Assembly: GCA_009377755.1 (NCBI GenBank)
Contig: WHTM01000012.1
Span: 1 to 64,000, forward strand
Length of the DNA: 64,000 nucleotides
Reading direction: 5' to 3'
Source of the DNA: Hyphomicrobiales bacterium
Lineage (GTDB): Bacteria; Pseudomonadota; Alphaproteobacteria; Rhizobiales; Xanthobacteraceae
In this document: in pieces, positions 55,362 to 64,000 of the stretch
How the letters are laid out: every line of letters begins with the position of its first letter
Numbering within the stretch: the stretch's first letter is position 1
Made by a program: the position numbers and the translations under genes
Notes under the pieces: generated by a model
The model's database searches: none
The model's input: the letters and a program-made list of their open reading frames with translations, nothing else
Told to the model about the DNA's origin: nothing

Positions 55362-56263
55362 CGGGCCCGATAGATCAGTTCGACCGGCGCGATCAGGCCT
55401 GCTTCCAGATTGCTCACATAGCTGGCGAGCTTCTGCGGCACGTCGGTCTTCATCAGGATATGGATGCCAAGCGGCGGCGGTCTGCCGGCTTCGGCGGCGC
55501 GCGCCACAACCTCCCGGAAGAAAGCGCGGGCGAAGTCGCCCCGGTCGCGCTCCTTGACGCTCGCGAAGCCGGCTGCCTCAAGTGCGCTGCGGTACTCCGC
55601 CGCGCTGACGACGAAGCTCGTTTCAGATGTTGCCGCCCAATGCAGAGGAAAACGTAATTCGCCGGGCCCGGAGCGCATCACGTCAAAAATTGCGAACGTA
55701 CTCCCCGCCTTGAGAACACGGCGGACCTCGGCGAACAGGGCCGCCTTGTCCTCGATGTTCATGCCGACATGCATCATGTAGGCGCCGTCGAATGTGCCCG
55801 GGTCGAAGGGGAGCGCAAGGGCACTTGCCTGGCGGTATGAGACGCGGGCGGCGAGGCCGACGCGCCGCGCCAGGGCGTCGGCGGTCTCGATATATTCCTG
55901 CGTCAAATCGACGCCGGTGACGCGGCAACCGCGCTCCGCAGCGAAGAAGCGCGCGGCGCCGCCGATGCCGCACCCGACGTCCAGGAGGTGCATGCCAGGC
56001 ATGAAACCGATCTGCTCCGCGAAATCGATGGTGGCCTGCCGCCCGCCAGTGTGGAACTCGTCAACGGGTGCGAGGTCGGCTGGCGTCAGTTTAGCGGGAT
56101 CCTTGCTCGAGGCGACCAGCGCGTCGAGAATCGCCTGCTCCAGATCCGTTCGCGCGTAATGTTGCGCGACTTGCTGTTCAATCGCTCGGTTCGCGGGACG
56201 TCCTTCCGCGGGCGTCCGCGTTCCGTGGTTTGGCCGTTCCATGTTGCGCATGCGGGCCTCCAT
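55358..56263 (-). CDS. SAM-dependent methyltransferase (class I)
   Basis: 301 residues. Motif I HLLDVGCGIGGAARFFA, then CRVTGVDLTQEYIETAD, then ALPFDPGTFDGAYMMHVGMNI (post-II) and FAEVRRVLKAGSTFAIFDVM (motif III). The layout is of the ubiE/sarcosine-dimethylglycine methyltransferase type. It shares a 1-base stop/start overlap with the upstream gene and an ATGA with the following one; three genes form one unit. The substrate is unknown. Confidence 0.85.
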   Translation of the reverse strand: MEARMRNMERPNHGTRTPAEGRPANRAIEQQVAQHYARTDLEQAILDALVASSKDPAKLTPADLAPVDEFHTGGRQATIDFAEQIGFMPGMHLLDVGCGIGGAARFFAAERGCRVTGVDLTQEYIETADALARRVGLAARVSYRQASALALPFDPGTFDGAYMMHVGMNIEDKAALFAEVRRVLKAGSTFAIFDVMRSGPGELRFPLHWAATSETSFVVSAAEYRSALEAAGFASVKERDRGDFARAFFREVVARAAEAGRPPPLGIHILMKTDVPQKLASYVSNLEAGLIAPVELIYRAR

Positions 56264-57018
56264 CAGGAATGTTTCGGGGCGGTCGATGGCTTGCGGCTCA
56301 GTCGCGGAATCAGCATGCCCACGTCCTGGCGATAGCGGCGGTAGCGGTCGCCGAAGAGCCTGATCAAGTCGCGCTCCTCGAAGAAGATGCCGAGCAGAAT
56401 GTATCCGGTGGTCGCGATTGCAAACAACAGATGGCCAGCCGTCATCGACGGCGTCGCCCAGAACGCGAGCAGGAAGCCGAGGTAGATGGGATGCCGGACG
56501 TAACGGTAGAGCGACGGCGTCTTGAAAACCGGCGGCGGCAGCTCGCGCCCGCGCAGGCGCGCGAAAACCTGGCTCAGACCGAACAGCTCGAAATGGCTGA
56601 TGAGGAACGTGCTGACGAGGAGCATTCCCCAGCCGAACCAGAAGACGGCCGTGATCGCAGCAACCGCAAGCGGATCGCGCACGGTCCAGACGGGCTCGGG
56701 GATCGGCCGCCATTGCCAATAGAGGAGCAACAAGGCGAGGCTCGCGAACAGGACATAGGTGCTGCGCTCGATGGCGCTCGGGACGATGCGCGTCCACCAC
56801 CGCTTGAAGGCGGGCCGAGCCATCAGGCTGTGCTGCACGGCAAACAGGCCGAGCAACAGCGTATCGACGACCAGCGCCTCGACAAGCGGTCCGGTCGCAC
56901 CGGAGTCGATCGATTTGGGCACGACGACGTTGCCGACGAAGCCGATCGCATAGAGAAACGTGCCGAGAAAGATCGCGTAGGCGATGACGCCGTATAGGAC
57001 TGCGAACAAACCTGCCAT
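56263..57018 (-). CDS. integral membrane methyltransferase, MddA/isoprenylcysteine-methyltransferase-like
   Basis: 251 residues with about six membrane segments. C-terminal block [17 protein letters not shown] and [24 protein letters not shown] is the signature of phospholipid/ICMT-type methyltransferases; MddA (methanethiol S-methyltransferase, makes dimethyl sulfide) shares it and its size. Whether this protein uses methanethiol is inference. GGGAGGAATGCC precedes ATG 57018. First gene of the unit, divergent from the AraC gene. Confidence 0.78.
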   Translation of the reverse strand: MAGLFAVLYGVIAYAIFLGTFLYAIGFVGNVVVPKSIDSGATGPLVEALVVDTLLLGLFAVQHSLMARPAFKRWWTRIVPSAIERSTYVLFASLALLLLYWQWRPIPEPVWTVRDPLAVAAITAVFWFGWGMLLVSTFLISHFELFGLSQVFARLRGRELPPPVFKTPSLYRYVRHPIYLGFLLAFWATPSMTAGHLLFAIATTGYILLGIFFEERDLIRLFGDRYRRYRQDVGMLIPRLSRKPSTAPKHS

Positions 57019-57225
57019 GGCATTCCTCCCATTGTCCTGCCGTTTCCGGCCGAGGATGCGGACCCATTTGTGGCGAAATCGGCGGTGCCGCCTATCGCTC
57101 ACTTTGTCTCCGACCTTTCGGCCCTCTGCAATCTGCGCCAAGACGGAGTTCCAACCTTTGCCGCAAATCCGTGATTCTTTGCAGGGCTGGCCTACGCAAA
57201 CTTCCGTTCGGCGGAGGGGTAAGGC

Positions 57226-58254
57226 ATGGATGCTTTGTCCGAGGCGTTAACCACGGTGCGGATGACCGGCGCCATCTTCTTCAACGCCGAGTTCACCGCG
57301 CCTTGGGGATTTGCGGCACCGCCCGCCGAAGATACCGCTTCTCTATTGGCCCCGGGAGCCGAGCGTCTCGTGATCTACCACTTGGTCATTGAGGGAAAAG
57401 CCACTGCCCGGACCGCGGGCGCGGCGGATCTGTCGCTCGAGGCAGGCGATATCGTGGTCATTCCGCACGGCGACGCCCACAAAGTCTCCAACGGCTCGCC
57501 GTCGACGCTCGCCGATAGCGACGCCTTGCTTGGCAAGATTCTCTCAGGCGATCTCAGCACGACGCGCATGGGCGGCGGGGGCGAAGCGACACGCTTCGTC
57601 TGCGGGTACTTCGGTTGCGAGCGGCATGCGGACCGGCTGTTTCTCGCCGGCCTGCCGCCGATGATCAAGATCAATGTCCGCGGCGACGCCACCGGCGAAT
57701 GGCTCGAGCGCTCGATTCGGCATCTGGTCTCGGAGACGAACTCGGGCCGCCCGGGAGGCACGGTGTTGCTCTCGAAGATGGCGGAAGCTCTCTTCATCGA
57801 GACGCTGCGCCGCTACATGGAGCAATTGCCGCCGGAGCAGACCGGTTGGCTTGCCGGCGCACGGGATCCGATCGTCGGCGCCGCGCTCGCATTGCTGCAC
57901 CGGCGGCCGTGCCATCCTTGGACCGTGGCCGAACTGGCGGCCGAGGTCGGCGCATCACGTTCAGTCATCGTGGAGCGGTTCGCGCGCTATCTCGGAGAGC
58001 CGCCGCTGACCTATCTGGCGCGCTGGCGCTTGCAGCTTGCGGCGCGACAAATTCAAACGACCCGCACGACGATCCTTCAGGTGGCATTGGGTGTCGGCTA
58101 CGAATCGGAGGCCGCATTCAACCGCGCATTCAGGCGCGAGTTCGGCCAGCCGCCGGCGCGATATCGCAAGACCTTTCTGGGGAACGAGGCAGGTCCACAG
58201 CCGGCAACCCAGCGCCCGATTCATCCCGACGGGGACCGCATGGACGCGGGATAG
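57226..58254 (+). CDS. AraC family regulator with cupin_6 sensor domain
   Basis: 342 residues. N-terminal cupin segment ([36 protein letters not shown]), C-terminal double [25 protein letters not shown] and [24 protein letters not shown]. It faces the methyltransferase unit across about 207 bases and is its probable regulator. The cupin_6 type often responds to small aldehydes or ketones. Confidence 0.88.
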   Translation: MDALSEALTTVRMTGAIFFNAEFTAPWGFAAPPAEDTASLLAPGAERLVIYHLVIEGKATARTAGAADLSLEAGDIVVIPHGDAHKVSNGSPSTLADSDALLGKILSGDLSTTRMGGGGEATRFVCGYFGCERHADRLFLAGLPPMIKINVRGDATGEWLERSIRHLVSETNSGRPGGTVLLSKMAEALFIETLRRYMEQLPPEQTGWLAGARDPIVGAALALLHRRPCHPWTVAELAAEVGASRSVIVERFARYLGEPPLTYLARWRLQLAARQIQTTRTTILQVALGVGYESEAAFNRAFRREFGQPPARYRKTFLGNEAGPQPATQRPIHPDGDRMDAG

Positions 58255-58555
58255 AGGCGCAATACCCGCGATAACACCGCAATAGATTTCGCTCGCAATA
58301 CCGGTTCACGATCCCCATCTTACGGGCTTGGCCACGCGATCAGCGGTCTCTCATCGATCCAATGGCAATCCGTCAGGCGCCCCGCCGTCGTATCGGCGTC
58401 TCTCCGGCGGCCGTGCTTGACACATGATTGGTGCTGCAGCGCTCGCGGGTTGGGGGTCGCTTTGAGGGGCCGTTGGCGCGCAACTCTGCTGATCCCCACT
58501 GGATCGCGATTCGTTTTGCGATTCCTCGTAACGGTAACCGAAGGAGAACCATGAC
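58255..58555. other. gene-free stretch downstream of the AraC gene
   Basis: About 300 bases. No convincing open frame; CGGTAACCGAAGGAGAACC at the end supplies the ribosome site of the next gene. No repeat of the classes seen elsewhere. Confidence 0.4.
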
Positions 58556-58813
58556 ATGGCACCACGTGACGGAACGAAGACGCTGACAAGGAGCGTACCA
58601 TCCGAGGAACCTGGGGAAGAGTTGTTCGGGCAGCGCAGGCGCCCCGACCTCAGCCGGTTTCGCTTGCAGGTGGATCGGCAAACCAAAGGCTCATACACGA
58701 CGATCGAGGCTGCCCAGCAGGCCGGATTAGCCATCAAGACCGCGTATCCGGTCGTTCAGGTGGGCGTGTACGACACCGTCGAAGGCGTGAACACGATCAT
58801 CGAGCCGGCGTAG
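58556..58813 (+). CDS. small conserved hypothetical protein, 85 aa
   Basis: MAPRDGTKTLTRSVPSEEPGE, then FRLQVDRQTKGSYTTIEAAQQAGLAIKTAYPVVQVGVYDTVEG. The VDRQTKGSY...YDTVEG pattern recurs in Bradyrhizobium-type genomes. A strong GAAGGAGAACC lies before the ATG. Function unknown. It is convergent with accC, ten bases apart. Confidence 0.65.
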   Translation: MAPRDGTKTLTRSVPSEEPGEELFGQRRRPDLSRFRLQVDRQTKGSYTTIEAAQQAGLAIKTAYPVVQVGVYDTVEGVNTIIEPA

Positions 58814-58823
58814 GGCTCCCGCA

Positions 58824-60176
58824 TCACCCCTCCACGCTTCCCTTTGCCAGAAACTCCTCCAGCCAGTGGATGTGGTAGTCGCCGTCGATGATCGCGGGCT
58901 CCCGCACCAGCGCGCGGAACAAGGGCAGCGTCGTTTCGATGCCGTCGACGATCAATTCATCGAGCGCGCGTTTGAGCCGCATCAGGCATTCGGTGCGCGT
59001 CTTGCCGTGCACGATCAGCTTGCCGACCAGCGAGTCGTAGTACGGCGGGATGACGTAGCCCTGGTAGGCGCCGGAATCGACGCGCACGCCGGGGCCGCCG
59101 GGCGGATGCCAGTGCAGGATCTTCCCCGGCGAGGGACGGAACGACACCGGGTTTTCGGCATTGAGGCGGCATTCGATCGCATGGCCATGGAACTTGACGT
59201 CGGCTTGCGTCATCGCCAGCTCGGCGCCGGCGGCGACACGAATCTGTTCCAGGACCAGGTCGATATCAGTGATCATCTCGGTCACCGGATGCTCGACCTG
59301 GATGCGCGTGTTCATCTCGATGAAGTAGAAGGCGCCGTTCTCGTACAGGAACTCAACCGTACCGGCGCTCTGATAATTGAGCTCGCGCATCGCCTGTGCG
59401 ACCGTCTCGCCGACCTTGTCGCGCGCGGCGGTGTTGAGCGCGGGCGAGGGACTCTCCTCGAACAGCTTCTGATGCCGCCGCTGCAGCGAGCAGTCGCGCT
59501 CGCCGAGATGCACGGCGTTGCCGCGGCCGTCGCCGAGCACCTGAATCTCGATGTGGCGCGGCCGCTCGAGGTATTTTTCGAGGTACACGGAGTCGTCGCC
59601 GAAGGCAGCCTTGGCTTCCGACCGCGCGGTCGCCAGCGCGGTGGGAAGCTCTGCCGCGGAGCGTGCGATCTTCATGCCGCGGCCGCCACCGCCGGCCGAA
59701 GCCTTCACCAGGAGCGGAAAGCCGATCTCGGCGGCGATCGCGCTCGCCTCCGCATTGCTGGATACGGCGCCGTCGGAGCCCGGCACCACCGGAATGCCGA
59801 GGCGCTTGGCGGTGCGCTTGGCCTCGATCTTGTCGCCCATCAGGCGGATGTGCTCAGGCTTCGGGCCGATGAAGGTGATGTTGTGCTCGGCGAGGATTTC
59901 CGCGAAGCGCGCGTTCTCCGACAGGAAGCCGTAACCGGGATGCACCGCGTCGGCGCAGGTGATCTCGCAGGCGGCGAGCAGCGATGGGATGTTGAGGTAG
60001 CTCTCTCGCGCCGGCGGCGGGCCAATGCAGACGCTCTCGTCGGCGAGGCGCACGTGCATGGCGTCGGCATCGGCGGTGGAATGCACGGCGACGGTCGGAA
60101 TGCCGAGCTCCTTGCAGGCGCGCAGCACCCGCAACGCGATCTCTCCGCGATTGGCGATCAGGATCTTGTCGAACAT
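58824..60176 (-). CDS. accC: acetyl-CoA carboxylase, biotin carboxylase subunit
   Basis: 450 residues from Met 60176 ([16 protein letters not shown]). ATP-grasp loop [33 protein letters not shown] and [15 protein letters not shown] are all present. Carboxylates the biotin of AccB. A repeat of about 140 bases separates it from accB. Confidence 0.95.
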   Translation of the reverse strand: MFDKILIANRGEIALRVLRACKELGIPTVAVHSTADADAMHVRLADESVCIGPPPARESYLNIPSLLAACEITCADAVHPGYGFLSENARFAEILAEHNITFIGPKPEHIRLMGDKIEAKRTAKRLGIPVVPGSDGAVSSNAEASAIAAEIGFPLLVKASAGGGGRGMKIARSAAELPTALATARSEAKAAFGDDSVYLEKYLERPRHIEIQVLGDGRGNAVHLGERDCSLQRRHQKLFEESPSPALNTAARDKVGETVAQAMRELNYQSAGTVEFLYENGAFYFIEMNTRIQVEHPVTEMITDIDLVLEQIRVAAGAELAMTQADVKFHGHAIECRLNAENPVSFRPSPGKILHWHPPGGPGVRVDSGAYQGYVIPPYYDSLVGKLIVHGKTRTECLMRLKRALDELIVDGIETTLPLFRALVREPAIIDGDYHIHWLEEFLAKGSVEG

Positions 60177-60189
60177 GATCTTCCCAAGT

Positions 60190-60306
60190 CCACGGGCCTC
60201 ATCCTGAGGAGCGATGCGGAGCATCGCGTCTCGAAGGATGGCGGCAACTTCCGCGCCCGCGGCTCATCCTTCGAGACGGCGCTGCGCGCCTCCTCAGGAT
60301 GAGGCT
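60190..60306. repeat. CCTCATCCTGAGGAG palindromic repeat between accC and accB
   Basis: Left GGCCTCATCCTGAGGAGCG with GCATCGCGTCTCGAAGGATG; right GGCTCATCCTTCGAGACGGCG with CGCCTCCTCAGGATGAGGC. The long arms are complementary (CATCCTGAGGAG with CTCCTCAGGATG and GTCTCGAAGGATG with CATCCTTCGAGAC), so the transcript between the two operon genes folds into a large hairpin. Confidence 0.85.
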
Positions 60307-60314
60307 GGAGCCAC

Positions 60315-60776
60315 TCACTCAATAATCATCATCGGCTCGCCGAACTCCACCGGTGTGCCGTCCTCGACAAGAATCTGGATGACCGTGCCGGAACACGGCG
60401 CCGGGATCTGATTCATAGTCTTCATCGCTTCGATGATCAGCAGCGTGTCGCCGGTGCGCACGATGCTGCCAACCTCGACGAACGGCTTCGCCCCGGGCTC
60501 TGGCGCCATGTAGGCGGTACCGACCATTGGCGAGGCAACGGTGCCTGGGTGCTTTGCGGGATCGATTGCGCCCGGTGGAACCGGCGCGGCGACAGACGCA
60601 GGCGCGATCGTCGGCGCCCAGACCGAAGCCGCGGTAACGGCAGGCGCTGCCTGGCGCGCCACGCGCACCCGCAATCCGCGCTGTTCGATTTCGATTTCGC
60701 TCAAGCCGGTTTCGGTCAAAAGTCTGGCGAGTTCGCGGATCAGGTCCTGATCGATCTCCTGGCGATCTTTCGGCAT
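60315..60776 (-). CDS. accB: acetyl-CoA carboxylase, biotin carboxyl carrier protein
   Basis: 153 residues from Met 60776. N-terminal [25 protein letters not shown], a Pro/Ala linker, then the biotinyl domain with [16 protein letters not shown] and the lysine motif EAMKTMN. Works with accC downstream and aroQ upstream in the conserved order. Confidence 0.95.
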   Translation of the reverse strand: MPKDRQEIDQDLIRELARLLTETGLSEIEIEQRGLRVRVARQAAPAVTAASVWAPTIAPASVAAPVPPGAIDPAKHPGTVASPMVGTAYMAPEPGAKPFVEVGSIVRTGDTLLIIEAMKTMNQIPAPCSGTVIQILVEDGTPVEFGEPMMIIE

Positions 60777-60806
60777 GGCGGGTCTCCGCGGCGTGCGCGC
60801 CATGGG

Positions 60807-61259
60807 TCAGGTCTTGCGGGCGCCGACCATCGCGGCGAGGCCGGTGATCGCCAGCGCGTAGCCCTGCACGCCGAAGCCGCAGATCACACCCTTGGCGACC
60901 TTGGAAATGTAGGAATCGTGGCGGAAGCTCTCGCGCGCGTGGATATTGGTGACGTGCACCTCGATGGTCGGCAGCGCCACGGCCAGCAGCGCATCGAGGA
61001 TCGCGACCGACGTCGTGGTGAAGCCCGCGGGATTGAGCACGATGCCGGCGGCCTTCTTGGCGCGGGCCTCCTGGATCCAGTCGATGATGTCGCCTTCGTG
61101 ATTGGACTGGTGAAACACGACAGCAAGGCCGAAGCCCTTGGCGGCCGTGCGGCACAGCGTCTCGGCCTCGGCGAGCGTCGCCGACCCGTACTTCTCCGGC
61201 TCGCGGGTGCCGAGCAGGTTCAGGTTGGGGCCGTTGAGTACGTAGATCGTCTTTGCCAT
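60807..61259 (-). CDS. aroQ: type II 3-dehydroquinate dehydratase
   Basis: 150 residues from Met 61259. Landmarks: [20 protein letters not shown] (lid loop with catalytic Arg and Tyr), [24 protein letters not shown] and [14 protein letters not shown] (catalytic His). Shikimate pathway. The gene is followed by accB 30 bases later. Confidence 0.95.
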   Translation of the reverse strand: MAKTIYVLNGPNLNLLGTREPEKYGSATLAEAETLCRTAAKGFGLAVVFHQSNHEGDIIDWIQEARAKKAAGIVLNPAGFTTTSVAILDALLAVALPTIEVHVTNIHARESFRHDSYISKVAKGVICGFGVQGYALAITGLAAMVGARKT

Positions 61260-61422
61260 TCGTCCGGTTCGGCTGGCTCGGTGCGACCGGGGTCCGAACA
61301 CCGATTCGGCCCGACGCGGGACGGCATGGCGCGCTTATAGGGGCGCCGGCAGGGGAGGGAAAGTGATTCCTGCCGCGGCAGGTGACGTGTGTACAACAAC
61401 GCTGCGGCGCCTTCACGCGCCG

Positions 61423-62151
61423 TCAGCGCCAGCCGAACTTGTAGTTGGCGCCGAGCTTGATCATGTGCTCGGTGACCTTGGCGTCAGTGAGCACCGAGCC
61501 GCCCGCCGGAGAGGTCGCCGTCACGGTGCGGGTTCCGAGGTCGAGGTAGTTGTATTCCGCCTTGACCGACCAGTCGCCCCACAGCGCGTATTCGACACCG
61601 GCGCCGACGGTCCACCCGGTGCGCGTGTCCTTGCCCTTGAAGTCGATCACCGGCGGCACGCGGGGGCTGACCGAAATCTCGCCGAACGCGGCGCCGGCCT
61701 TGGCATAGACCAGCGTCCGGTCCCAGGCGATGCCGAGCCGCCCCGTCACGGTTCCGACCCAGTTGAGCCGGGTGTTGACATCGACGCCGAACGGGGAGGT
61801 CGTGGTCCCGCGGATGTCGGTATAGGAGAGATCACCCTCGACGCCGAACACCCAGGCGCCAAGCTGATAATTGTAGCCGATCTGGGCGCCGCCGAGCCAT
61901 CCCTGGCCCGACACATCGACCCCGGTGCTGGGTGGAGCAAAAACGGCGCCGGTCGGGTCGGTGACGGTCGAACTCGTCCATCCGCCGCCGCCGTGGGCGC
62001 CAAGGTAGAACCCGGTCCAGTCATATAACGGCGCAACATAAGGCACGCCCTTTGCCGGCATCGCCGGCGAAGGGGAGACGTCGGCGGCCAGCACGGGGCC
62101 AACCGCGTGCAAGACGCTTACCGCCGTGATGGCTGTTAGCAGTCTGCTCAT
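61423..62151 (-). CDS. outer membrane beta-barrel protein (Omp25/Omp31 type)
   Basis: 242 residues: signal peptide (LLTAITAVSVLHAVGPVLAAD), then the family block YDWTGFYLGAHGGGGW, WLGGAQIGYNYQLG, WVFGVEGDLSY, and the terminal strand MIKLGANYKFGWR with a C-terminal aromatic-rich barrel end. The ATG at 62151 is directly preceded by a class I half element, with a weak ribosome site (TTCGGA); the longer in-frame extension is not part of the protein. Confidence 0.85.
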   Translation of the reverse strand: MSRLLTAITAVSVLHAVGPVLAADVSPSPAMPAKGVPYVAPLYDWTGFYLGAHGGGGWTSSTVTDPTGAVFAPPSTGVDVSGQGWLGGAQIGYNYQLGAWVFGVEGDLSYTDIRGTTTSPFGVDVNTRLNWVGTVTGRLGIAWDRTLVYAKAGAAFGEISVSPRVPPVIDFKGKDTRTGWTVGAGVEYALWGDWSVKAEYNYLDLGTRTVTATSPAGGSVLTDAKVTEHMIKLGANYKFGWR

Positions 62152-62190
62152 TCCGAAATGTATCACGAACTTCGGAAGCGGGGCACTAGA
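62151..62190. repeat. class I half element forming the porin leader
   Basis: On the minus strand: CTAGTGCCCCGCTTCCGAAG then TTCGTGATACAT, identical to the left arm of the element at 46230, then TTCGGA and the ATG. Only the left half is present, so it cannot form the long hairpin. Confidence 0.75.
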
Positions 62191-62416
62191 CTCGCCCGAT
62201 TCGAACTGTTGCCAATTGGCCACGCATGCGAAAAATTCCTGAATAGGACTGTGGATATACGATTTTTCTCTGGCCAAAGCGAGAACTGCGTTGGTCAGAA
62301 AATGGTTGCAGCAAAGAATGACAACAATATGAGTAAGTTAGGTTAGAGCTGGCGAAATTTACGGCAGCATGTGGACGACCGGAAACGTCCCGCCGCGGCA
62401 GCCGCAGCCGGCCGCC
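62191..62416. other. AT-rich upstream region of the porin and downstream of the DsbA-like gene
   Basis: 226 bases, clearly AT-richer than average (GATATACGATTTTTC, ATGACAACAATATGAG). No gene; a promoter for the porin, oriented left, is likely here but not pinned down. Confidence 0.4.
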
Positions 62417-63187
62417 TCAGCAGGTTGCCTTGCCGCAACGGGCCTGGCTGATGTTCTCCTTGAGCTTGGCAAGCCCGACCGCGCCGATGACCACATTGGA
62501 ACCGATCACGTAGCTCGGAGTGCCGTTGAGGCCGAGCGCCTCGGCGAGCATGAAGCTTTCCTCGAGGGTCTTGCGGACCTCCGGGCCGGTGGAGTCGCGC
62601 TCGATGCGGGCAACATCGAAACCGGTCTCCTTGGCGGCGGCGATGGCCTGCGCGCGGGCAATCTGGCCGCGGCTAGTCAGCAGCTTGCGGTGGAATTCGA
62701 GATACTTCTTGCCGGTCTTGTCCTGCAACATGGCGGCGGCAGCCACCTGCGCCGCCTGCACCGAACCTTCGCCGAGAACCGGAAACTCCTTCAGCACGAC
62801 CTTGAGCTTCGGATCGTTCTTGATCAGCTCCATCATGTCGGCGAGCGCCCGTTTGCAGAAACCGCAATTGTAGTCGAAGAACTCCACCATCGTGACGTCG
62901 CCGCGTGGATTGCCAATCACCACCTGGCGCGGCGAATTGAACAACAGCGTCGCGTGCTCCTTGATCGCCTTCCGGCCTGTGGCGGCGGCTGTCTCCGCCT
63001 GCTGCCTCTCAAGCGCGCTGGCGACGTCCTTCAGGATCTCAGGGTTCTTGATCAGGTAGTCCTTGATGATCGCTTCGATCTCGGAGCGCTGCTGCGGCGT
63101 GAAGGATTGCGCCGCGGCCGGCCCCGTCGCCCCGAGGGCGATGGCGGCAGTGGCGGCGAGGGCAAACGCGTATAGGCGGGAGGTCAT
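62417..63187 (-). CDS. DsbA family thiol-disulfide oxidoreductase, periplasmic
   Basis: 256 residues: signal peptide (FALAATAAIALGATGPAAAQ), a helical region (IEAIIKDYLIKNPEILKDVASALERQQ, the Com1-like N-domain), then the thioredoxin fold with active site CGFC in VEFFDYNCGFCKRAL and cis-Pro in LNGTPSYVIGS. Likely oxidises or isomerises envelope-protein disulfides, a role that suits EipB, DUF2155 and the small Cys proteins here. Next to an M48 protease. Confidence 0.88.
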   Translation of the reverse strand: MTSRLYAFALAATAAIALGATGPAAAQSFTPQQRSEIEAIIKDYLIKNPEILKDVASALERQQAETAAATGRKAIKEHATLLFNSPRQVVIGNPRGDVTMVEFFDYNCGFCKRALADMMELIKNDPKLKVVLKEFPVLGEGSVQAAQVAAAAMLQDKTGKKYLEFHRKLLTSRGQIARAQAIAAAKETGFDVARIERDSTGPEVRKTLEESFMLAEALGLNGTPSYVIGSNVVIGAVGLAKLKENISQARCGKATC

Positions 63188-63201
63188 GATTGATCCATTG
63201 T

Positions 63202-64000
63202 TCAGCGCCCCGGCAGTGGGCTCGGCGGCGGTTTGAGTCCGACGATGTCGTCAGCCTTGATCCAACCGGGGCTGCCGACCGGAAAACGTGTCTTTGCCCG
63301 CGCCGCGAGCTGGCGGGCGGTCGGGATGTCGCCGCGCATGGCCGCCGCATGCGCGGACGCCAGGTCCGCCTCCGCGAGGGAGCCGCTGCGCCCGTAAGCC
63401 ATGGCAAGCTGGGTATAGGCTTCCGCCAGTTCGGGCTCGCGCGTGACGACGCGGCGCAGGATCGCAACGGCCTCGCTGGTCAGCTTCGCGTCGTTGGTGG
63501 CAACCATGGCCTGGCCGAGCAGCGCCTGGATCAATACGGGATTCTGCGCGAGCTGGGCGGCGCGCCGCAGCGGAGCCACCGCTTCGGCGGCGCGCCCGCT
63601 TTCCATCAGGGCCTGGCCCTTGAGCTCGTGGAAATACGGATTGCTGGGCTGTGTCTGGATCAGACTGTCGACCTGGGTGATGGCGTCGCGCAATCCGGCG
63701 CTGCGGTAGCTGGCGATCGCGCGGGCGTAGCGCGCCGGCAGGCTCACGTCCTGCGGCGGATAGTGGCGCAGCACGGCTTCCGGCCGCTCGATGAATCCAA
63801 ACAGCTTCGCCCGCATCAGATCGTGGCGCAATTGCAGGTTCGGCGGATCCTTCTTGTCCCAATAGGGATTCGCGCGTGCGATGTCCTGCAGGCCGGCCAA
63901 TCGCTCCGCCGGCATCGGATGCGACTGCACGAACGGGTCGGCGCCGTGCGAGATAAACAGCGACTGGTCGGCGAAGCGCTTGAAGGTATCGTGCATGCCC
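63202..64000 (-). CDS. M48 family metalloprotease with TPR domain (BepA-like), C-terminal part
   Basis: 264 residues visible; the gene continues past the right edge, so the HEXXH protease part is not in the window. The visible sequence has DTFKRFADQSLFISHGADPFVQSHPMPAERL (family linker), then TPR units (YFHELKGQALMESGRAAEAVAPLRRA, AEAYTQLAMAYGRSGSLAEA). BepA-type proteins are periplasmic quality-control proteases for outer-membrane assembly. It is 14 bases from the DsbA-like gene, an operon. Confidence 0.85.
   Translation of the reverse strand, partial: GMHDTFKRFADQSLFISHGADPFVQSHPMPAERLAGLQDIARANPYWDKKDPPNLQLRHDLMRAKLFGFIERPEAVLRHYPPQDVSLPARYARAIASYRSAGLRDAITQVDSLIQTQPSNPYFHELKGQALMESGRAAEAVAPLRRAAQLAQNPVLIQALLGQAMVATNDAKLTSEAVAILRRVVTREPELAEAYTQLAMAYGRSGSLAEADLASAHAAAMRGDIPTARQLAARAKTRFPVGSPGWIKADDIVGLKPPPSPLPGR

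Noticed and set aside
55358-57067. 569-codon minus-strand frame fusing two methyltransferases
   Set aside because: The upstream part is an out-of-frame reading of the MddA-like gene; the real proteins overlap by one base (TGATG) and are separate.

Overview
The window is high-GC (about 65%) chromosomal DNA from an alphaproteobacterium, most likely order Hyphomicrobiales in the Bradyrhizobium/Rhodopseudomonas/Pseudolabrys neighbourhood. Reasons: a divK-pleD-rpmG-Nudix-rnr-topA-dprA-plsY-pyrC'-pyrB block, an EipB (DUF1849) envelope protein, a B12-dependent class II ribonucleotide reductase, the NDUFA12-type complex I subunit, DUF2155 and DUF3572 proteins, Omp25/31-type porins, and intergenic palindromes of the kind that fill these genomes. 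I see no rRNA, tRNA, CRISPR array, phage or plasmid origin. The assignment is by gene content, not by any marker search.

Layout. 1-2500: two tandem azlC-azlD exporter pairs. 3100-7800 (- strand): Tat-exported amidohydrolase, HIT protein, FemAB-like acyltransferase, glycerophosphodiesterase and RidA. 7900-9900 (+): EipB and a secreted beta-helix protein. 9970-11950: a DinB polymerase, a GYD protein and DUF3572. 12078-13835: divK-pleD, a cell-cycle and c-di-GMP signalling pair. 14337-24850 (- strand): housekeeping block covering translation, RNA decay, topology, DNA uptake, phospholipid and pyrimidine synthesis. 24972-31854: aidB, a repeat-rich gap, ruvX, a probable structured RNA, a DHFR-like protein, a decayed deacetylase and small genes ending in a DedA protein. 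32000-40600: accessory small genes (DoxX, YciI, YbaK, DsrE, SNase, UBP zinc finger, SDR), a HigBA toxin-antitoxin pair, a broken antitoxin and a frameshifted HAD phosphatase. 40698-44507: nrdJ. 45236-47943: marR/DUF1398, a MetE-like enzyme and an MscS remnant. 48045-50129: NDUFA12, DUF2155 and aat. 50130-58823: an apparent insert carrying a response regulator, an IS3 relic, an unusual OmpA-like protein, a sugar kinase with its GntR regulator, and an AraC-controlled methyltransferase module. 58824-61259: accC, accB, aroQ. 61423-64000: porin, DsbA-family protein and a partial M48 protease.

The most unusual feature is the repeat content. Two classes of 70-77 bp hairpin elements (class I and class II), bordered by CTAG, occur together as a composite unit joined by a conserved linker at three loci. 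Solo or half copies sit at gene edges. In three genes the element border supplies the TAG stop codon. In one porin gene a half copy forms the 5' leader. A separate GC-rich palindrome family lies in frame inside topA (once) and nrdJ (twice), adding short Pro/Ser/Gly peptides to essential enzymes. The pyrC copy next to pyrB lacks the catalytic His-x-His motif and is probably a structural pseudo-dihydroorotase.

Several genes are visibly decaying: deacetylase, antitoxin, HAD phosphatase, MscS channel, IS3 transposase and possibly the OmpA-like protein. Some of the single-base frameshifts lie in homopolymers and could be assembly errors.
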